DNA from: an uncultured Collinsella sp.
GTDB taxonomy: Bacteria; Actinomycetota; Coriobacteriia; Coriobacteriales; Coriobacteriaceae
DNA length: 23,546 bases
Direction: 5' to 3'
Assembly: GCA_937896835.1 (NCBI GenBank)
Contig: CALBOJ010000018.1
Span: 1-23,546 of the forward strand
Both the position numbers and the translations under genes were made by a program. Below, one piece after another: positions 15,113-23,363 of this stretch; the stretch's first letter is position 1, and every line of letters begins with the position of its first letter. A model generated the notes under the pieces. That model saw nothing but the letters and a program-made list of their open reading frames with translations, was not told the DNA's origin and searched no databases.

Positions 15113-16132
15113 TTATAAAACGATACCGTCCATAGAATTGGCAACGTCCTGGACAAGCCCGGCGCGCACGGCCTGGGCCGCGGCAAGCGTACCGTTCTTG
15201 ACGGCCTCGACCGACGTGGCACCGTGGCCGATCAACACGACGCCGCGCAGGCCCAGCAGAATCGCGCCGCCCTTGGCGTCGCCCGAAAGCTTGGCCTTAA
15301 TCTGGCGCATCTGCTTTTTGATGAGCAGCGCGGCGATCTTGGTGCCGAGCGAAGACATAAAGGCACCCTTGAGCTCCTGCAGCAAAAACTTGGCAGCGCC
15401 CTCGGTGGCCTTGAGCGCAATATTGCCCGACATACCGTCGGCGACCACGACGTCAAAATTGCCCGACGTAAGATCGGTGCCCTCGCAGTTGCCCACAAAG
15501 CCGGGAACCGCGGCCTTCATGGCCGGGAAGCACGCCTTGGTAAAGTTGGAGCCCTTCTCGTCCTCGGTGCCGTTGGCAAGCAGGCCCACACGCGGATGCT
15601 CAATGTCCAAAACCACGCGGGCATAGGCAGCACCCATCTGGGCGAAACGCACCATGTCGTCCACCGTGACATCGGGATTGGCGCCCATATCGCACAGCAC
15701 CGTCAGGCCGCCGGCGCGATTAGGCAGTGCGTTAGTCAGGCACGGACGGACCGGCTGCTTCTTGCCCTCCGCCAAATACCTAAACGGCGTGACGTAGGCC
15801 GTGGCGGCAGCGGTCATGGCACCGGTCGAGCCGGCCGAGAAAAACGCGTCCGCATTGCCCTTCTTAATGGCACGGCATGCAAGCACGATCGAGGACTTGC
15901 GCTTAGTCATCACGGCGCGGATGGGATCGTCCTCCATGCTGATGACGTCGGGGGCCTCCAAGGCCTCCACGCGGGCATGCGCCGCTGCAAAGGGGTTGAC
16001 GATTTCAGCGGGACCGACGGCCAAGACCTCAATCTCGGGATCTGCCGCAAGCGCAGCCTCGATACCGTCGAGGACAACCTGGGGCCTCTCGTCTCCGCCC
16101 ACAACGTCTACACAAACGCGAACGTTACTCAT
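15113..16132 (-). CDS. plsX: Phosphate acyltransferase PlsX
   Basis: Converts acyl-ACP to acyl-phosphate, the donor for PlsY in phospholipid synthesis; peripheral to the membrane. It has 339 residues. Seen: N-terminal VDVVGGDERP (usual MGGDxxP), SAGSTGAMTAAA at 99-110, RPCL at 129-132, LLANGTEDEKG at 184-194, VVADGMSGNIALKATEGAAKFLL at about 229-251, and LGLRGVVLIGHGATS near 295. AAGGAG (plus 16142-16147) lies eight to nine bases before the ATG. An attenuator-like hairpin separates it from rpmF. With acpP and the FakA-like gene it links acyl-ACP and acyl-phosphate pools. Confidence 0.96.
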   Translation of the reverse strand: MSNVRVCVDVVGGDERPQVVLDGIEAALAADPEIEVLAVGPAEIVNPFAAAHARVEALEAPDVISMEDDPIRAVMTKRKSSIVLACRAIKKGNADAFFSAGSTGAMTAAATAYVTPFRYLAEGKKQPVRPCLTNALPNRAGGLTVLCDMGANPDVTVDDMVRFAQMGAAYARVVLDIEHPRVGLLANGTEDEKGSNFTKACFPAMKAAVPGFVGNCEGTDLTSGNFDVVVADGMSGNIALKATEGAAKFLLQELKGAFMSSLGTKIAALLIKKQMRQIKAKLSGDAKGGAILLGLRGVVLIGHGATSVEAVKNGTLAAAQAVRAGLVQDVANSMDGIVL

Positions 16133-16150
16133 TTCATATGCTCCTTATAC

Positions 16151-16180
16151 AAAAATGGCCGACTCATTGAGCCGGCCATT
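16151..16180 (-). terminator. Intrinsic terminator or attenuator between rpmF and plsX
   Basis: Eight perfect base pairs (16154-16161 with 16173-16180), one mismatch, three more pairs, a 3-base loop, then TTTTT on the minus strand (16151-16155). It lies immediately upstream of the plsX ribosome binding site. Downstream plsX then needs read-through or a separate promoter. Confidence 0.75.
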
Positions 16181-16220
16181 GTGGTTCCAGTTGGAACGGC
16201 ATCGTATCCAGAGTATACCG

Positions 16221-16400
16221 TTACTCGGTAACGATAACCTCGCGGTCCTTGTAGAAACCGCAGCTGGGGCACACGTGGTGCGGGAGCTTGACAGCGCCGC
16301 AACGGGGGCACGTGGACTGAGCCGCAGCCGAGATCTTCATGTTAGCGGAACGACGGGTGTGAGTGCGGATACGACCCTGCTTTTGTTTAGGTACGGGCAT
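16221..16400 (-). CDS. rpmF: 50S ribosomal protein L32
   Basis: Small subunit of the large ribosomal particle. The protein is 59 residues and begins MPVPKQKQGRIRTHTRRS, the typical L32 start. A zinc ribbon is formed by Cys31, Cys34, Cys44 and Cys47 (CPRC and CPSC). AAGGAAGG sits about five bases before ATG 16400. It follows the DUF177 gene as in most bacteria. Confidence 0.97.
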   Translation of the reverse strand: MPVPKQKQGRIRTHTRRSANMKISAAAQSTCPRCGAVKLPHHVCPSCGFYKDREVIVTE

Positions 16401-16464
16401 AGTGACCTTCCTTATGAACTATCCAGTGTGGCGATTACGCGCAAGTAGCGATACTACCACAGTT

Positions 16465-17019
16465 TTACTCATCGAGCTTGAGATTCTTCAATGCTGCAAA
16501 TGGATTTTCCGTGGCAGCGGCCCATTCTGCCTCTGCCTGGGCGGCGCAATCGCATTGCTCGACGTTGAGATTGCAACCGCATGTGGGGCACAGACCGCGG
16601 CAATCGGGCTTGCAGAGCACCACAAACGGCGTGTCCATAACGACCGCGTCATTGATGGGCTCACCCAGATCGACGATGCGGTCCTCACCCAGGAGCTCGT
16701 AGCCGTCCTCGTAGGCCTCGGGATCCTCGGGCTCCTCAAAGAGGTAGAACTCCTCGATCTCGCCGGCGATATCAAACGAGGCGGGCTCCAGGCAACGGTC
16801 GCACTCGCCGGTGGCGTGCGCGCGGACCATGCCCGTGAGCAAGACACCGGTACCGGCATTGGTAAAGACAACGTCGTAGTCGATGCCGTCCTGAAGCTGG
16901 TACTCCTTCTCGCCCACCGTGTAGGTGGCGACATCGACCTTACCGGTCAGCGGATACGAATCTCCAGGAAACTCGAGCTGTTCGGAAAGATCGACGGTAA
17001 CGCTCGGGAACTCAGCCAT
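16465..17019 (-). CDS. yceD: DUF177 (YceD) family protein
   Basis: Conserved partner of rpmF. The YceD family has been implicated in 23S rRNA maturation and ribosome assembly in Escherichia coli and plants; the molecular role here is unproven. It has 184 residues. Seen: GECDRCLEP at 71-79 (Cys73, Cys76) and a second Cys-rich block CKPDCRGLCPTCGCNLN at 136-152 with CDC at 156-158, suggesting zinc binding, plus the conserved C-terminal NPFAALKNLKL. ATG 17019 overlaps the stop of the preceding gene by one base (TAATG); GTG at 17025 is an alternative without a better ribosome binding site. Rich in Asp and Glu. Confidence 0.93.
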   Translation of the reverse strand: MAEFPSVTVDLSEQLEFPGDSYPLTGKVDVATYTVGEKEYQLQDGIDYDVVFTNAGTGVLLTGMVRAHATGECDRCLEPASFDIAGEIEEFYLFEEPEDPEAYEDGYELLGEDRIVDLGEPINDAVVMDTPFVVLCKPDCRGLCPTCGCNLNVEQCDCAAQAEAEWAAATENPFAALKNLKLDE

Positions 17020-17516
17020 TACCACTGACCATTCTGTTGGGCGGCACCCTCGTTAAGCTGCTGACGGCAACGGGTAACGGTGCCGGTCAGGCTCTTAAGG
17101 TTCTCCTCCAGGTGCGTAAAGACCTGCTCTGCGTAGTCCTCGGCAGCATAACGCGTCTCGCGCTCGTACTGCTGGGCACGATCACGGATGTCGTCGGCCT
17201 GCTGCTGCGCTAAGCGGACGATCTCCTGCTCACCGGCAATGGTGAGGGCCTGCTGCTGAGCGTCGGCGATGATGGAATCAGCCTGGGCGGCGGCGGAAGC
17301 CATAAGCTCCTCGCGCTCCTTAAGGATACGGCGGGACTTCTGCCACTCCTCGGGATAGCTCATGCGGATCTCGTCGAGGATGTTGAAGAACACGTCGGCG
17401 TCGATGACCTTGAACTGAGCGTTCTTGCCGAAAGGCGGCTTGGCTTCCTCGATCAGCCCTTCGAGCTCATCGACCAAGCTGACGATCCTATCGCCAGGAA
17501 AATTCTCGCCCGGCAT
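17019..17516 (-). CDS. Coiled-coil protein, DivIVA-like (uncharacterised)
   Basis: Protein of 165 residues with no enzyme motif. Residues 1-50 contain the segment GDRIVSLVDELEGLIEEA and a VIDADVFFNILDEIR block; about 55-150 is a long heptad-rich, Gln/Ala/Glu-rich coiled coil. The length and composition recall small DivIVA-like or F-ATPase b-subunit-like proteins. A comparable gene next to DUF177 and rnc exists in mycobacteria (Rv2927c neighbourhood), which supports a conserved but undefined role, perhaps in cell envelope or division (inference). ATG 17516 is chosen for the AAAGGAG upstream. It follows coaD after 68 bases and overlaps the DUF177 start by one base. Confidence 0.8.
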   Translation of the reverse strand: MPGENFPGDRIVSLVDELEGLIEEAKPPFGKNAQFKVIDADVFFNILDEIRMSYPEEWQKSRRILKEREELMASAAAQADSIIADAQQQALTIAGEQEIVRLAQQQADDIRDRAQQYERETRYAAEDYAEQVFTHLEENLKSLTGTVTRCRQQLNEGAAQQNGQW

Positions 17517-17584
17517 CCGGTCTCCTTTCATAGGTAACATATCATCGTGCTAGTTTACCACATGCCACCAGGCAATAAAAAACG

Positions 17585-18082
17585 TCACGAAAAGCGGTGT
17601 CTGAGCGCTTCGACCACGTTGGGCGGGACAAACGTCGATACATCGCTGCCGAGCGAGGCGATCTGGCGAACGACCGAACTCGAGATATAGCCGTACTGCG
17701 GCGCACTCATGACAAAGATGGACTCCAGCTCGTTATCCAAGCGATAGTTGAGGTCGGCCTGCTGCAGCTCATACTCAAAGTCGGTCATGGCGCGCAGGCC
17801 CTTGACCACGGCCCCCGCCCCCTGCTCACGAGCGAAGTCGACCAAGAGGCCGGTAAAGGGCAGGACCTCGACGCCGTCGATATCGCCGAGCGCCTCGCGG
17901 GCCAGCGCCACGCGCTCATCGAGCATAAACGTGGTGCCCACGCCGTTTTTGCCCTGCGACTCGGCAACAGCGACGATCACGCTGGGAAAGATGCGACGGG
18001 CGCGGCGGATCACATCGATATGGCCAAACGTGATGGGATCGAAGGTGCCCGGGACGATCACGCGGTTGATGGTGTCATTCAT
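17585..18082 (-). CDS. coaD: Phosphopantetheine adenylyltransferase
   Basis: Adenylates 4'-phosphopantetheine to dephospho-CoA, the penultimate step of CoA synthesis in the cytoplasm. It has 165 residues. Seen: nucleotidyl-transferase motif TFDPITFGH at 13-21, GLRAMTDFEYELQ at 95-107, and ISSSVVRQIA at 133-142. AGGAGG lies six bases before the ATG at 18082. The gene overlaps the end of rsmD by eight bases, so the two are translationally linked; the rsmD-coaD pair is widespread in Gram-positive bacteria. Confidence 0.97.
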   Translation of the reverse strand: MNDTINRVIVPGTFDPITFGHIDVIRRARRIFPSVIVAVAESQGKNGVGTTFMLDERVALAREALGDIDGVEVLPFTGLLVDFAREQGAGAVVKGLRAMTDFEYELQQADLNYRLDNELESIFVMSAPQYGYISSSVVRQIASLGSDVSTFVPPNVVEALRHRFS

Positions 18083-18725
18083 GAGCATCCTCCTGAAAAG
18101 TCGTGCCGTCGCTGCCATCGGCATCGGCGACGGTATCGTCATCCTCGCCCTCGCCGACCCAACGAAGCAGGTCGACCGAGGTAATGCCGTAGCGCTTCTC
18201 GCGCACGATCTCAAAGCCTGCCGGATGCGCGCCCGCATCGGCGGCGGCATGCTCAAACAGGGCATAAGCGCCAGGTGCAAGCAGACCCTGCTGAGCCAGG
18301 TTCTGCAGCAGTATCTCGACCGGCTCGGCACCAAAAGCATAGGGCGGGTCGAGCAGGACCAGATCAAAGGGGCCGCCCGGCACACGACCGCGCGAGGCGC
18401 TCGCCAGCATGTCGCCCGTTACCACGCGCCAACGCGCACGGTCATGGCAGAGCGACTCGATATTCTTGGTAATGAGCCGCGCGGCATTCCGATCGATCTC
18501 GAACGTCGTGAGTGAGCGGGCACCACGTGAGAGCATCTCTAACCCTAAGGCACCGGAGCCGCCAAAGGCGTCCAGCACGCGGACCTCGTCCAGATCGAAG
18601 TCGAATGCCGACATGACCATAGATGCGCATGCCTCGCGCACGCGATCGGTCGTGGGGCGGGTGACATCGCGACCACGGGGCTCCTCGATCTTACGACCGC
18701 GCCATTCGCCGCCGATGATTCTCAT
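18075..18725 (-). CDS. rsmD: 16S rRNA (guanine(966)-N(2))-methyltransferase RsmD
   Basis: AdoMet-dependent methyltransferase that modifies G966 of 16S rRNA. It has 216 residues, about 25 longer than usual through an acidic C-terminal tail (EGEDDDTVADADGSD). Seen: start MRIIGGEWRGRKI, the RPTTDRVREA substrate block at 23-32, AdoMet motif LDAFGGSGALGLEMLSRGA at 51-69, and catalytic DPPY at 126-129. The ATG overlaps the recG stop (ATGA), with AAGGAGG ten bases upstream inside recG. Confidence 0.95.
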   Translation of the reverse strand: MRIIGGEWRGRKIEEPRGRDVTRPTTDRVREACASMVMSAFDFDLDEVRVLDAFGGSGALGLEMLSRGARSLTTFEIDRNAARLITKNIESLCHDRARWRVVTGDMLASASRGRVPGGPFDLVLLDPPYAFGAEPVEILLQNLAQQGLLAPGAYALFEHAAADAGAHPAGFEIVREKRYGITSVDLLRWVGEGEDDDTVADADGSDGTTFQEDAHE

Positions 18726-20899
18726 CCTCCGCTGACCTCCTTAAAAATGTGTCGATATCGCATGGCGACCGCATCGCGCAGGGGGCGCGTCGCCACGGAG
18801 TCAAGGTTGCAAGCATACCGCAAGAGCTCGACCGCGTCCAAATGGGCCCACTCGATCAGCTCCTCGTCGGCATCCAGGTCGACAAAGCGCAGAGTCACAC
18901 CGCCATGCTGGCGGTACCCCAGGATTTCGCCCTCGTGGCGCAGACGAAGGTCCATCTGGGCGAGCGTAAAGCCGTCCGAGGTCTTTTCGAGCGACTGGAG
19001 ACGCTCTTGCGCCGCCGAAGCGCCGCCGTTGCCCTTGGAGTGCGTCATGACCAGGCAGGTGCCCGACACGCTGCCGCGGCCCACGCGGCCGCGCAGCTGG
19101 TGCAGGGCCGCCAAGCCAAAGCGCTCACCGTTCTCGATGACCATGACGGTGGCGTTGGGCACGTCGACGCCCACCTCGACCACCGTAGTCGAGACGAGCA
19201 CGTCGATCTCGCCGCGCTTGAAGGCATCGATAACCTGGTCCTTCTCCCCCGCTGGCATACGGCCGTGAAGGCGCTCGATGGCAAGACCCGGCAACGCCAG
19301 ACGCAGGCGATCGAGCTCGGTCGCCGTATCGTGCAGCGGCACGGGGACCGTCACGCGGCCCTCGTCGTCGCGGGCGATACCGGGCACGTCCTCCAGATCA
19401 TCGACCGAGTCACTCGGCTCCACGAGCGGGCAAATCACGTAGGCCTGCTGACCCTTTTCACGCGCCTCGCGGATGGCGCCATAGGCAAGGTCGCGGCTCG
19501 ACTCGGTAAGCACGCGTGTCATCACGCCAGCGCCAGGGACGGGCCGATGGCGGATGATGCTCGTGTCCAGATCGCCGTAGACCGAAAGCGCCAGCGTACG
19601 CGGGATGGGCGTTGCCGTCATAACGAGCAGATCGGCACCGGGGCCCTTCGCGCGCAGGGCGTTGCGTTGGCCGACGCCAAACCGGTGCTGCTCATCGATG
19701 ACCACGAGCGACAGGTGCTTGAACGCAACGTCATCCGAAAGCACCGCGTGGGTGCCAAAGAGCACGTCAAGCTCGCCCGATTCCAGCTGTGAATGGATGC
19801 GTTCGCGCTCTGCGGCCGGCGTGGCACCCGTCAGAAGCGCCCATGACATGCCGGTCTGCGAGAGCAGAGGGCCGGTCTTATCGGCATATTGGCGCGCCAG
19901 CACGCCCGTGGGCGCCATAACGCAGGCCTGCGTACCGCTATCGGCAGCCACAGCCAGCGCGCAGGCGGCAACGGCGGTCTTACCGGTACCGACATCGCCC
20001 AGCAGCAGGCGGTTCATCACGCGCCCGCCATCGCACATATCGCGCAGGATATCCTGGAACGCGGCCTGCTGCTCGTCGCTCAGCGAAAACGGCAGGGCCT
20101 GCTTGAGCGCGGCCAGGTGATCGCCCGCGGTGTGGGCATAGGGCACCACATCGACCAGGCCGCCGTCGTTGCGCAGGCGCAGCGCCAGCTGCAGGTAGAG
20201 GCACTCCTCGTAGGCAAGCCGTGCGCGCGCGATATCGCGCTCAGCCATGCTCGAGGGAAAGTGGATCGAGCGCAAAGCACGGGCATTGCTCATGAGCTTC
20301 CGCTTTGCGCGCAGCGGTGCCGGAATGGGATCAAAGGGATTGCCGACAACCTCGAGCGCGCCGCTTACAATGCGGCGCATCCACGCCTGGCTCACGCCAT
20401 CGCTCACGTAATGGACCGGCAGGATCGTGCCCGCGGCACGCCCGTCCTCGAGCTTTTCAAAATGCGGCGAGGCCATCTGCTTAAAACCGTAGGCAAACTC
20501 GACCTTACCCATCACGGCCAGGCGGTCGCCCCGCTTAAGCTGCTGGGCAATCCAGGGCTGGCGGAAAAAGGCGACCTGCAGCACGCCCGTCTCGTCAACA
20601 AGCGAGACCTCGGTCACCTGCATGCGCGGGCGCGGCTGCTTTTGGACGATACGGTCAACCGTGGCGATGATGGTGCACACGGTACCGATGGCCGCCATCT
20701 CGATGGACCACGAGCGGGTAAAGTCGAGGTATCGATGGGGGATATGGAGAAGGAGGTCCCCCACCGTCCGAATTCCCAGACGGCGAAGGGCCTCCTCACG
20801 TTTACCCGAAACATATTTGAGTCGCGCGATATCCTCGTCGAGCGCATTGCTCTGGGCAAAGCGCTCCGAGACGCGCGGCACGGAGCACAGCTCGGACAT
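18722..20899 (-). CDS. recG: ATP-dependent DNA helicase RecG
   Basis: Remodels stalled replication forks and Holliday junctions. It has 725 residues. Order: N-terminal wedge/OB domain about 20-180 (LLLHIPHRYLDF at 49-60, TRSWSIEM); helicase domain 1 with GDVGTGKT at 301-308, APTGVLARQ at 329-337, DEQH at 402-405 and TATPIPRTLA at 428-437; domain 2 with VSTTVVEVGVDVPNAT at 569-584 and QLRGRVGRG at 601-609. The ATG at 20899 has only a weak AGG upstream, so translation may depend on the DAK2 gene ten bases before it. Length and motifs are full for the family. Confidence 0.97.
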   Translation of the reverse strand: MSELCSVPRVSERFAQSNALDEDIARLKYVSGKREEALRRLGIRTVGDLLLHIPHRYLDFTRSWSIEMAAIGTVCTIIATVDRIVQKQPRPRMQVTEVSLVDETGVLQVAFFRQPWIAQQLKRGDRLAVMGKVEFAYGFKQMASPHFEKLEDGRAAGTILPVHYVSDGVSQAWMRRIVSGALEVVGNPFDPIPAPLRAKRKLMSNARALRSIHFPSSMAERDIARARLAYEECLYLQLALRLRNDGGLVDVVPYAHTAGDHLAALKQALPFSLSDEQQAAFQDILRDMCDGGRVMNRLLLGDVGTGKTAVAACALAVAADSGTQACVMAPTGVLARQYADKTGPLLSQTGMSWALLTGATPAAERERIHSQLESGELDVLFGTHAVLSDDVAFKHLSLVVIDEQHRFGVGQRNALRAKGPGADLLVMTATPIPRTLALSVYGDLDTSIIRHRPVPGAGVMTRVLTESSRDLAYGAIREAREKGQQAYVICPLVEPSDSVDDLEDVPGIARDDEGRVTVPVPLHDTATELDRLRLALPGLAIERLHGRMPAGEKDQVIDAFKRGEIDVLVSTTVVEVGVDVPNATVMVIENGERFGLAALHQLRGRVGRGSVSGTCLVMTHSKGNGGASAAQERLQSLEKTSDGFTLAQMDLRLRHEGEILGYRQHGGVTLRFVDLDADEELIEWAHLDAVELLRYACNLDSVATRPLRDAVAMRYRHIFKEVSGG

Positions 20900-20909
20900 G
20901 ACCAGATGC

Positions 20910-22571
20910 CTACTCGATCGAGAAGATCACGGGGTAGAGCGGCTGCTCGCCACGATGAGCGTCGACCTCCAAATCGGGCTGAGCCTCCTCAATGGCGTCG
21001 ACGATCTCCTGGAAGGCTTCATCAGACAGCTCCTCGCCGGCCAGAATCGTCAGCGCGTCACCCTCCTCTTCCTCCTGCATGCGGTTGATGCAATCGAGCG
21101 TGACCTGCTTCACATCGGAGCCGACCACGTCAATGGAACCGGCAATGATACCCATGACGTCACCGGAGTGAATCGGCGAGCCGTCGGAGGCGCTGGAATC
21201 GCGCACGGCACGGGTGACCTCGCCATCGCGGACCTCGCTGATGGCGTCGACCATGGCGGCAACGGCGTCCTCGAGCTCAGAATCGGGCAGGACCGCGAAC
21301 AGCGCGGAGAAGGCCTGCGGGACGGTCTTAGTGGGAACGACGGCAACCTTCTTGTCGGTGCAGGCAGAAGCGGCAGCCTCGGCGGCCATGCGGATGTTAC
21401 CGTTATTGGGCAGGATGATGACCGAGGTCGCGTTGACCTGGTCAACGGCGCCCAGCAGATCTGCAGTCGAGGGGTTCATGGTCTGACCACCCGACACGAT
21501 CACGTCGACGCCGAGGGAATTGAGGATGTCGGCCTCGCCGGAACCGGCGGCAACGGCGACAAACCCCAGCGCCTTGGCGGGCTCGGCGGCCTTCTCCTGG
21601 TCCTCGTGGATCTTGGCGGTACGGTCGTGGGCCTCCATCTCCATGTTGTGGATAAAGACCTCGTAGATTTGGCCAAGCTGCAGCATGTGCTCGAGCACCA
21701 GGTTGGGGGTGTTGGAGTGCACGTGAATCTTGTAATCGGGGTAAGCACCCACGAGCAGCTCGCAGTCGCCCATGGAGCCCAGGAACTTAAGGCATTCGTC
21801 CTCATCAAACGGGGCATCGGCCTTAAAGAGGAACTCGTTGCAGTAACGGAACTCCGAGCCCTCCCAGTCGTCGTTGGCCTCAATCTCAACGCGGTCGAGG
21901 GCCGCGTCGCGGGCAGAGCCAGCGGAGTCAAACGTGGCGGAGAAATCCTCGACAACGGTGCTGCGACCAAGCGCGGCGGCAACAAAGTTCTCAAGGAAGA
22001 TGGCAAATCCAAAGGCGCCGGAGTCGACCACGCCGTTCTCCTTCAGAACGGGCAGCAGGTCGGGCGTACGGGCGACGGACTGATAGGCCTCGACGACGAT
22101 GGCGTCGAGCGCGTCCTCGGCCGAGAACTTCTTCTTTTCGCACTCGTCGGCCTTGGTCGAGACATCGCGCAGCACCGTGAGGATCGTACCCTCAATGGGC
22201 TTACGGACGGCCTGGAAGGCAACCTTGACGGCACGACGGAAGGCGAAGGCGATGTTGGCGGACGTAATGGGCTCGTCGGCGGAGACAAGGCCCTCGGCCA
22301 CGCCGCGCAGGATCTGCGAGGTGATGACGCCGGAGTTGCCGCGGGCGCCCATCAGGGAGCCGTGGGTGATGGCGCCGGCGATGGCCTCCATGTCGGCGTC
22401 GGCAGGAAGGGCGGAGAGCTCCTTGGTCACCGAGGCGAGCGTGAGCGACATGTTAGTGCCGGTGTCACCGTCGGGCACGGGAAAGACGTTGAGCTTGTTG
22501 ATCTCCTCGGCCTTGTCGGAAACGGCAGCCGCAGCGATCGGAAAACAGGTGCGAATGGTCTTTGCAATCAT
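20910..22571 (-). CDS. fakA: DAK2 domain fatty acid kinase FakA-like protein
   Basis: Likely ATP-binding subunit that phosphorylates fatty acids presented by FakB (DegV) proteins, feeding acyl-phosphate to PlsY and, through PlsX, acyl-ACP. It has 553 residues. The N-terminal DAK2 domain has NVFPVPDGDTGTNMS at 28-42 (Asp34 and Asp36 likely Mg-ATP ligands) and HGSLMGARGNSGVITSQ at about 70-86. A central domain and a C-terminal YloV-type domain (ILPNNGNIRMAAEAA) follow. It lies 27 bases after the Asp23 gene, the usual pairing. No fakB gene is in the window. The function is assigned from the family; presence of plsX and acpP in the same cluster supports it. Confidence 0.88.
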   Translation of the reverse strand: MIAKTIRTCFPIAAAAVSDKAEEINKLNVFPVPDGDTGTNMSLTLASVTKELSALPADADMEAIAGAITHGSLMGARGNSGVITSQILRGVAEGLVSADEPITSANIAFAFRRAVKVAFQAVRKPIEGTILTVLRDVSTKADECEKKKFSAEDALDAIVVEAYQSVARTPDLLPVLKENGVVDSGAFGFAIFLENFVAAALGRSTVVEDFSATFDSAGSARDAALDRVEIEANDDWEGSEFRYCNEFLFKADAPFDEDECLKFLGSMGDCELLVGAYPDYKIHVHSNTPNLVLEHMLQLGQIYEVFIHNMEMEAHDRTAKIHEDQEKAAEPAKALGFVAVAAGSGEADILNSLGVDVIVSGGQTMNPSTADLLGAVDQVNATSVIILPNNGNIRMAAEAAASACTDKKVAVVPTKTVPQAFSALFAVLPDSELEDAVAAMVDAISEVRDGEVTRAVRDSSASDGSPIHSGDVMGIIAGSIDVVGSDVKQVTLDCINRMQEEEEGDALTILAGEELSDEAFQEIVDAIEEAQPDLEVDAHRGEQPLYPVIFSIE

Positions 22572-22598
22572 GGGTATTTGAATCTCCGTTTTCGGATG

Positions 22599-22955
22599 CT
22601 AGTTCAGACGGCTCTTGAGCGCGTCGATATGGATGCCGATCTTAAGGCTGGCGGGGTCGATCTGAGCGATCTCCTGCAGGGTGAAGGCAACGGAGCTCGA
22701 AAGATTGTGGCAGACGGACTTCATGTTGACGCCGTTCTCGAGCACGACGTGAAGATCGACCGTAAGGCCGTTCTCGTCGGCGGAGACAAGCACGCCCTTG
22801 CGGAGGCGCTGACCGGCAAGCAGGCGCACGCTCTCGGCGCCTTGGAGCTGCTCAGCCATACCGACGACGCCATAGCACGTCATCGCGGCATAACCGGCAA
22901 TATCGGCAATAACGTCGTTCGAGACGCTCAGGCTGCCGTTAATGGTCTCAGACAC
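22599..22955 (-). CDS. Asp23/Gls24 family envelope stress response protein
   Basis: Small cytoplasmic or membrane-associated protein of 118 residues. Members in Firmicutes are linked to cell envelope stress; in this position (next to DAK2) the family is often called YloU. Seen: SVSNDVIADIAGYAAMTCYGVVGMA near the N-terminus and the strand-rich LTVDLHVVLENGVNMKSVCHNL block typical of Asp23. GTG 22955 is chosen because AAGGAG lies about six bases upstream; the frame runs on to 22988 without a ribosome binding site. It is the first gene of the long minus-strand cluster. A short 5-base-pair hairpin (22972-22986) lies in its leader. Confidence 0.92.
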   Translation of the reverse strand: MSETINGSLSVSNDVIADIAGYAAMTCYGVVGMAEQLQGAESVRLLAGQRLRKGVLVSADENGLTVDLHVVLENGVNMKSVCHNLSSSVAFTLQEIAQIDPASLKIGIHIDALKSRLN

Positions 22956-23011
22956 AAGAATCTCCTTATCTGGTGCTCGCGGCACCATGTCGTGGGAGCA
23001 ATCATTGCAAT

Positions 23012-23017
23012 ATTCTA
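23012..23017 (-). promoter_or_regulatory. Possible -10 element for the Asp23 cluster
   Basis: Minus-strand TAGAAT about 60 bases before the Asp23 start, in the gap after the tRNA terminator. No good -35 is visible. It is the best candidate for the start of the cluster transcript. Confidence 0.3.
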
Positions 23018-23113
23018 CAACGACCGCGCCATGTTGAGGTGGTGGGTCGCGGGATTACATCCTCGACACGAAATGTTGATATGGCAACGTTCGAGTCAAG
23101 TGGTCGCGGCATG

Positions 23114-23143
23114 AAAAAACCCGCCGCATAAGCGACGGGTTTT
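23114..23143 (-). terminator. Intrinsic terminator after the second tRNA-Asn
   Basis: Eight perfect base pairs (23116-23123 with 23136-23143), one mismatch, three more pairs, loop ATAA, then six T on the minus strand (23114-23119). It separates the tRNA unit from the Asp23 cluster. Confidence 0.88.
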
Positions 23144-23149
23144 ACAACC

Positions 23150-23224
23150 TGGCTCCCCGGGTAGGACTCGAACCTACAACAGCGCGGTTAACAGCCGCGT
23201 GCTCTACCATTGAGCTACCGAGGA
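23150..23224 (-). tRNA. tRNA-Asn (anticodon GTT), promoter-distal copy
   Basis: 75 bases including an encoded CCA. Acceptor stem TCCTCGG with CCGGGGA, D stem GCTC/GAGC, anticodon stem CGCGG/CCGCG with loop CTGTTAA (anticodon GTT), and T arm GTAGG-TTCGAGT-CCTAC. The discriminator base is G, as usual for Asn. Identical to the neighbouring copy. Confidence 0.97.
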
Positions 23225-23227
23225 ATT

Positions 23228-23249
23228 AAAAAGCCCAGCGGAATGGGCT
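23228..23249 (-). terminator. Hairpin terminator between the two tRNA-Asn genes
   Basis: Six base pairs (23232-23237 with 23244-23249), 6-base loop, followed by TTTTT on the minus strand (23228-23232). It would end part of the transcripts after the first tRNA. Confidence 0.65.
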
Positions 23250-23258
23250 GAGAAATTC

Positions 23259-23333
23259 TGGCTCCCCGGGTAGGACTCGAACCTACAACAGCGCGGTTAA
23301 CAGCCGCGTGCTCTACCATTGAGCTACCGAGGA
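23259..23333 (-). tRNA. tRNA-Asn (anticodon GTT), promoter-proximal copy
   Basis: 75 bases, all identical to the copy at 23150-23224, including the encoded CCA and the GTT anticodon loop. It is the first gene after the promoter at 23364-23391. Confidence 0.97.
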
Positions 23334-23363
23334 ATAGGTGCGTGCTCTCAAGCAACGAAGTTT

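Noticed and set aside
18083..18385. Upstream in-frame extension of coaD
   Set aside because: It lies within rsmD in another frame; CoaD proteins start at MNDTINRVIVPGTFDP, where AGGAGG is placed correctly.
20622..23114. 830-residue plus-strand open frame opposite the DAK2 and Asp23 genes
   Set aside because: It crosses two well-supported minus-strand genes and their gap, and its Gly/Val/His-rich product matches no family.
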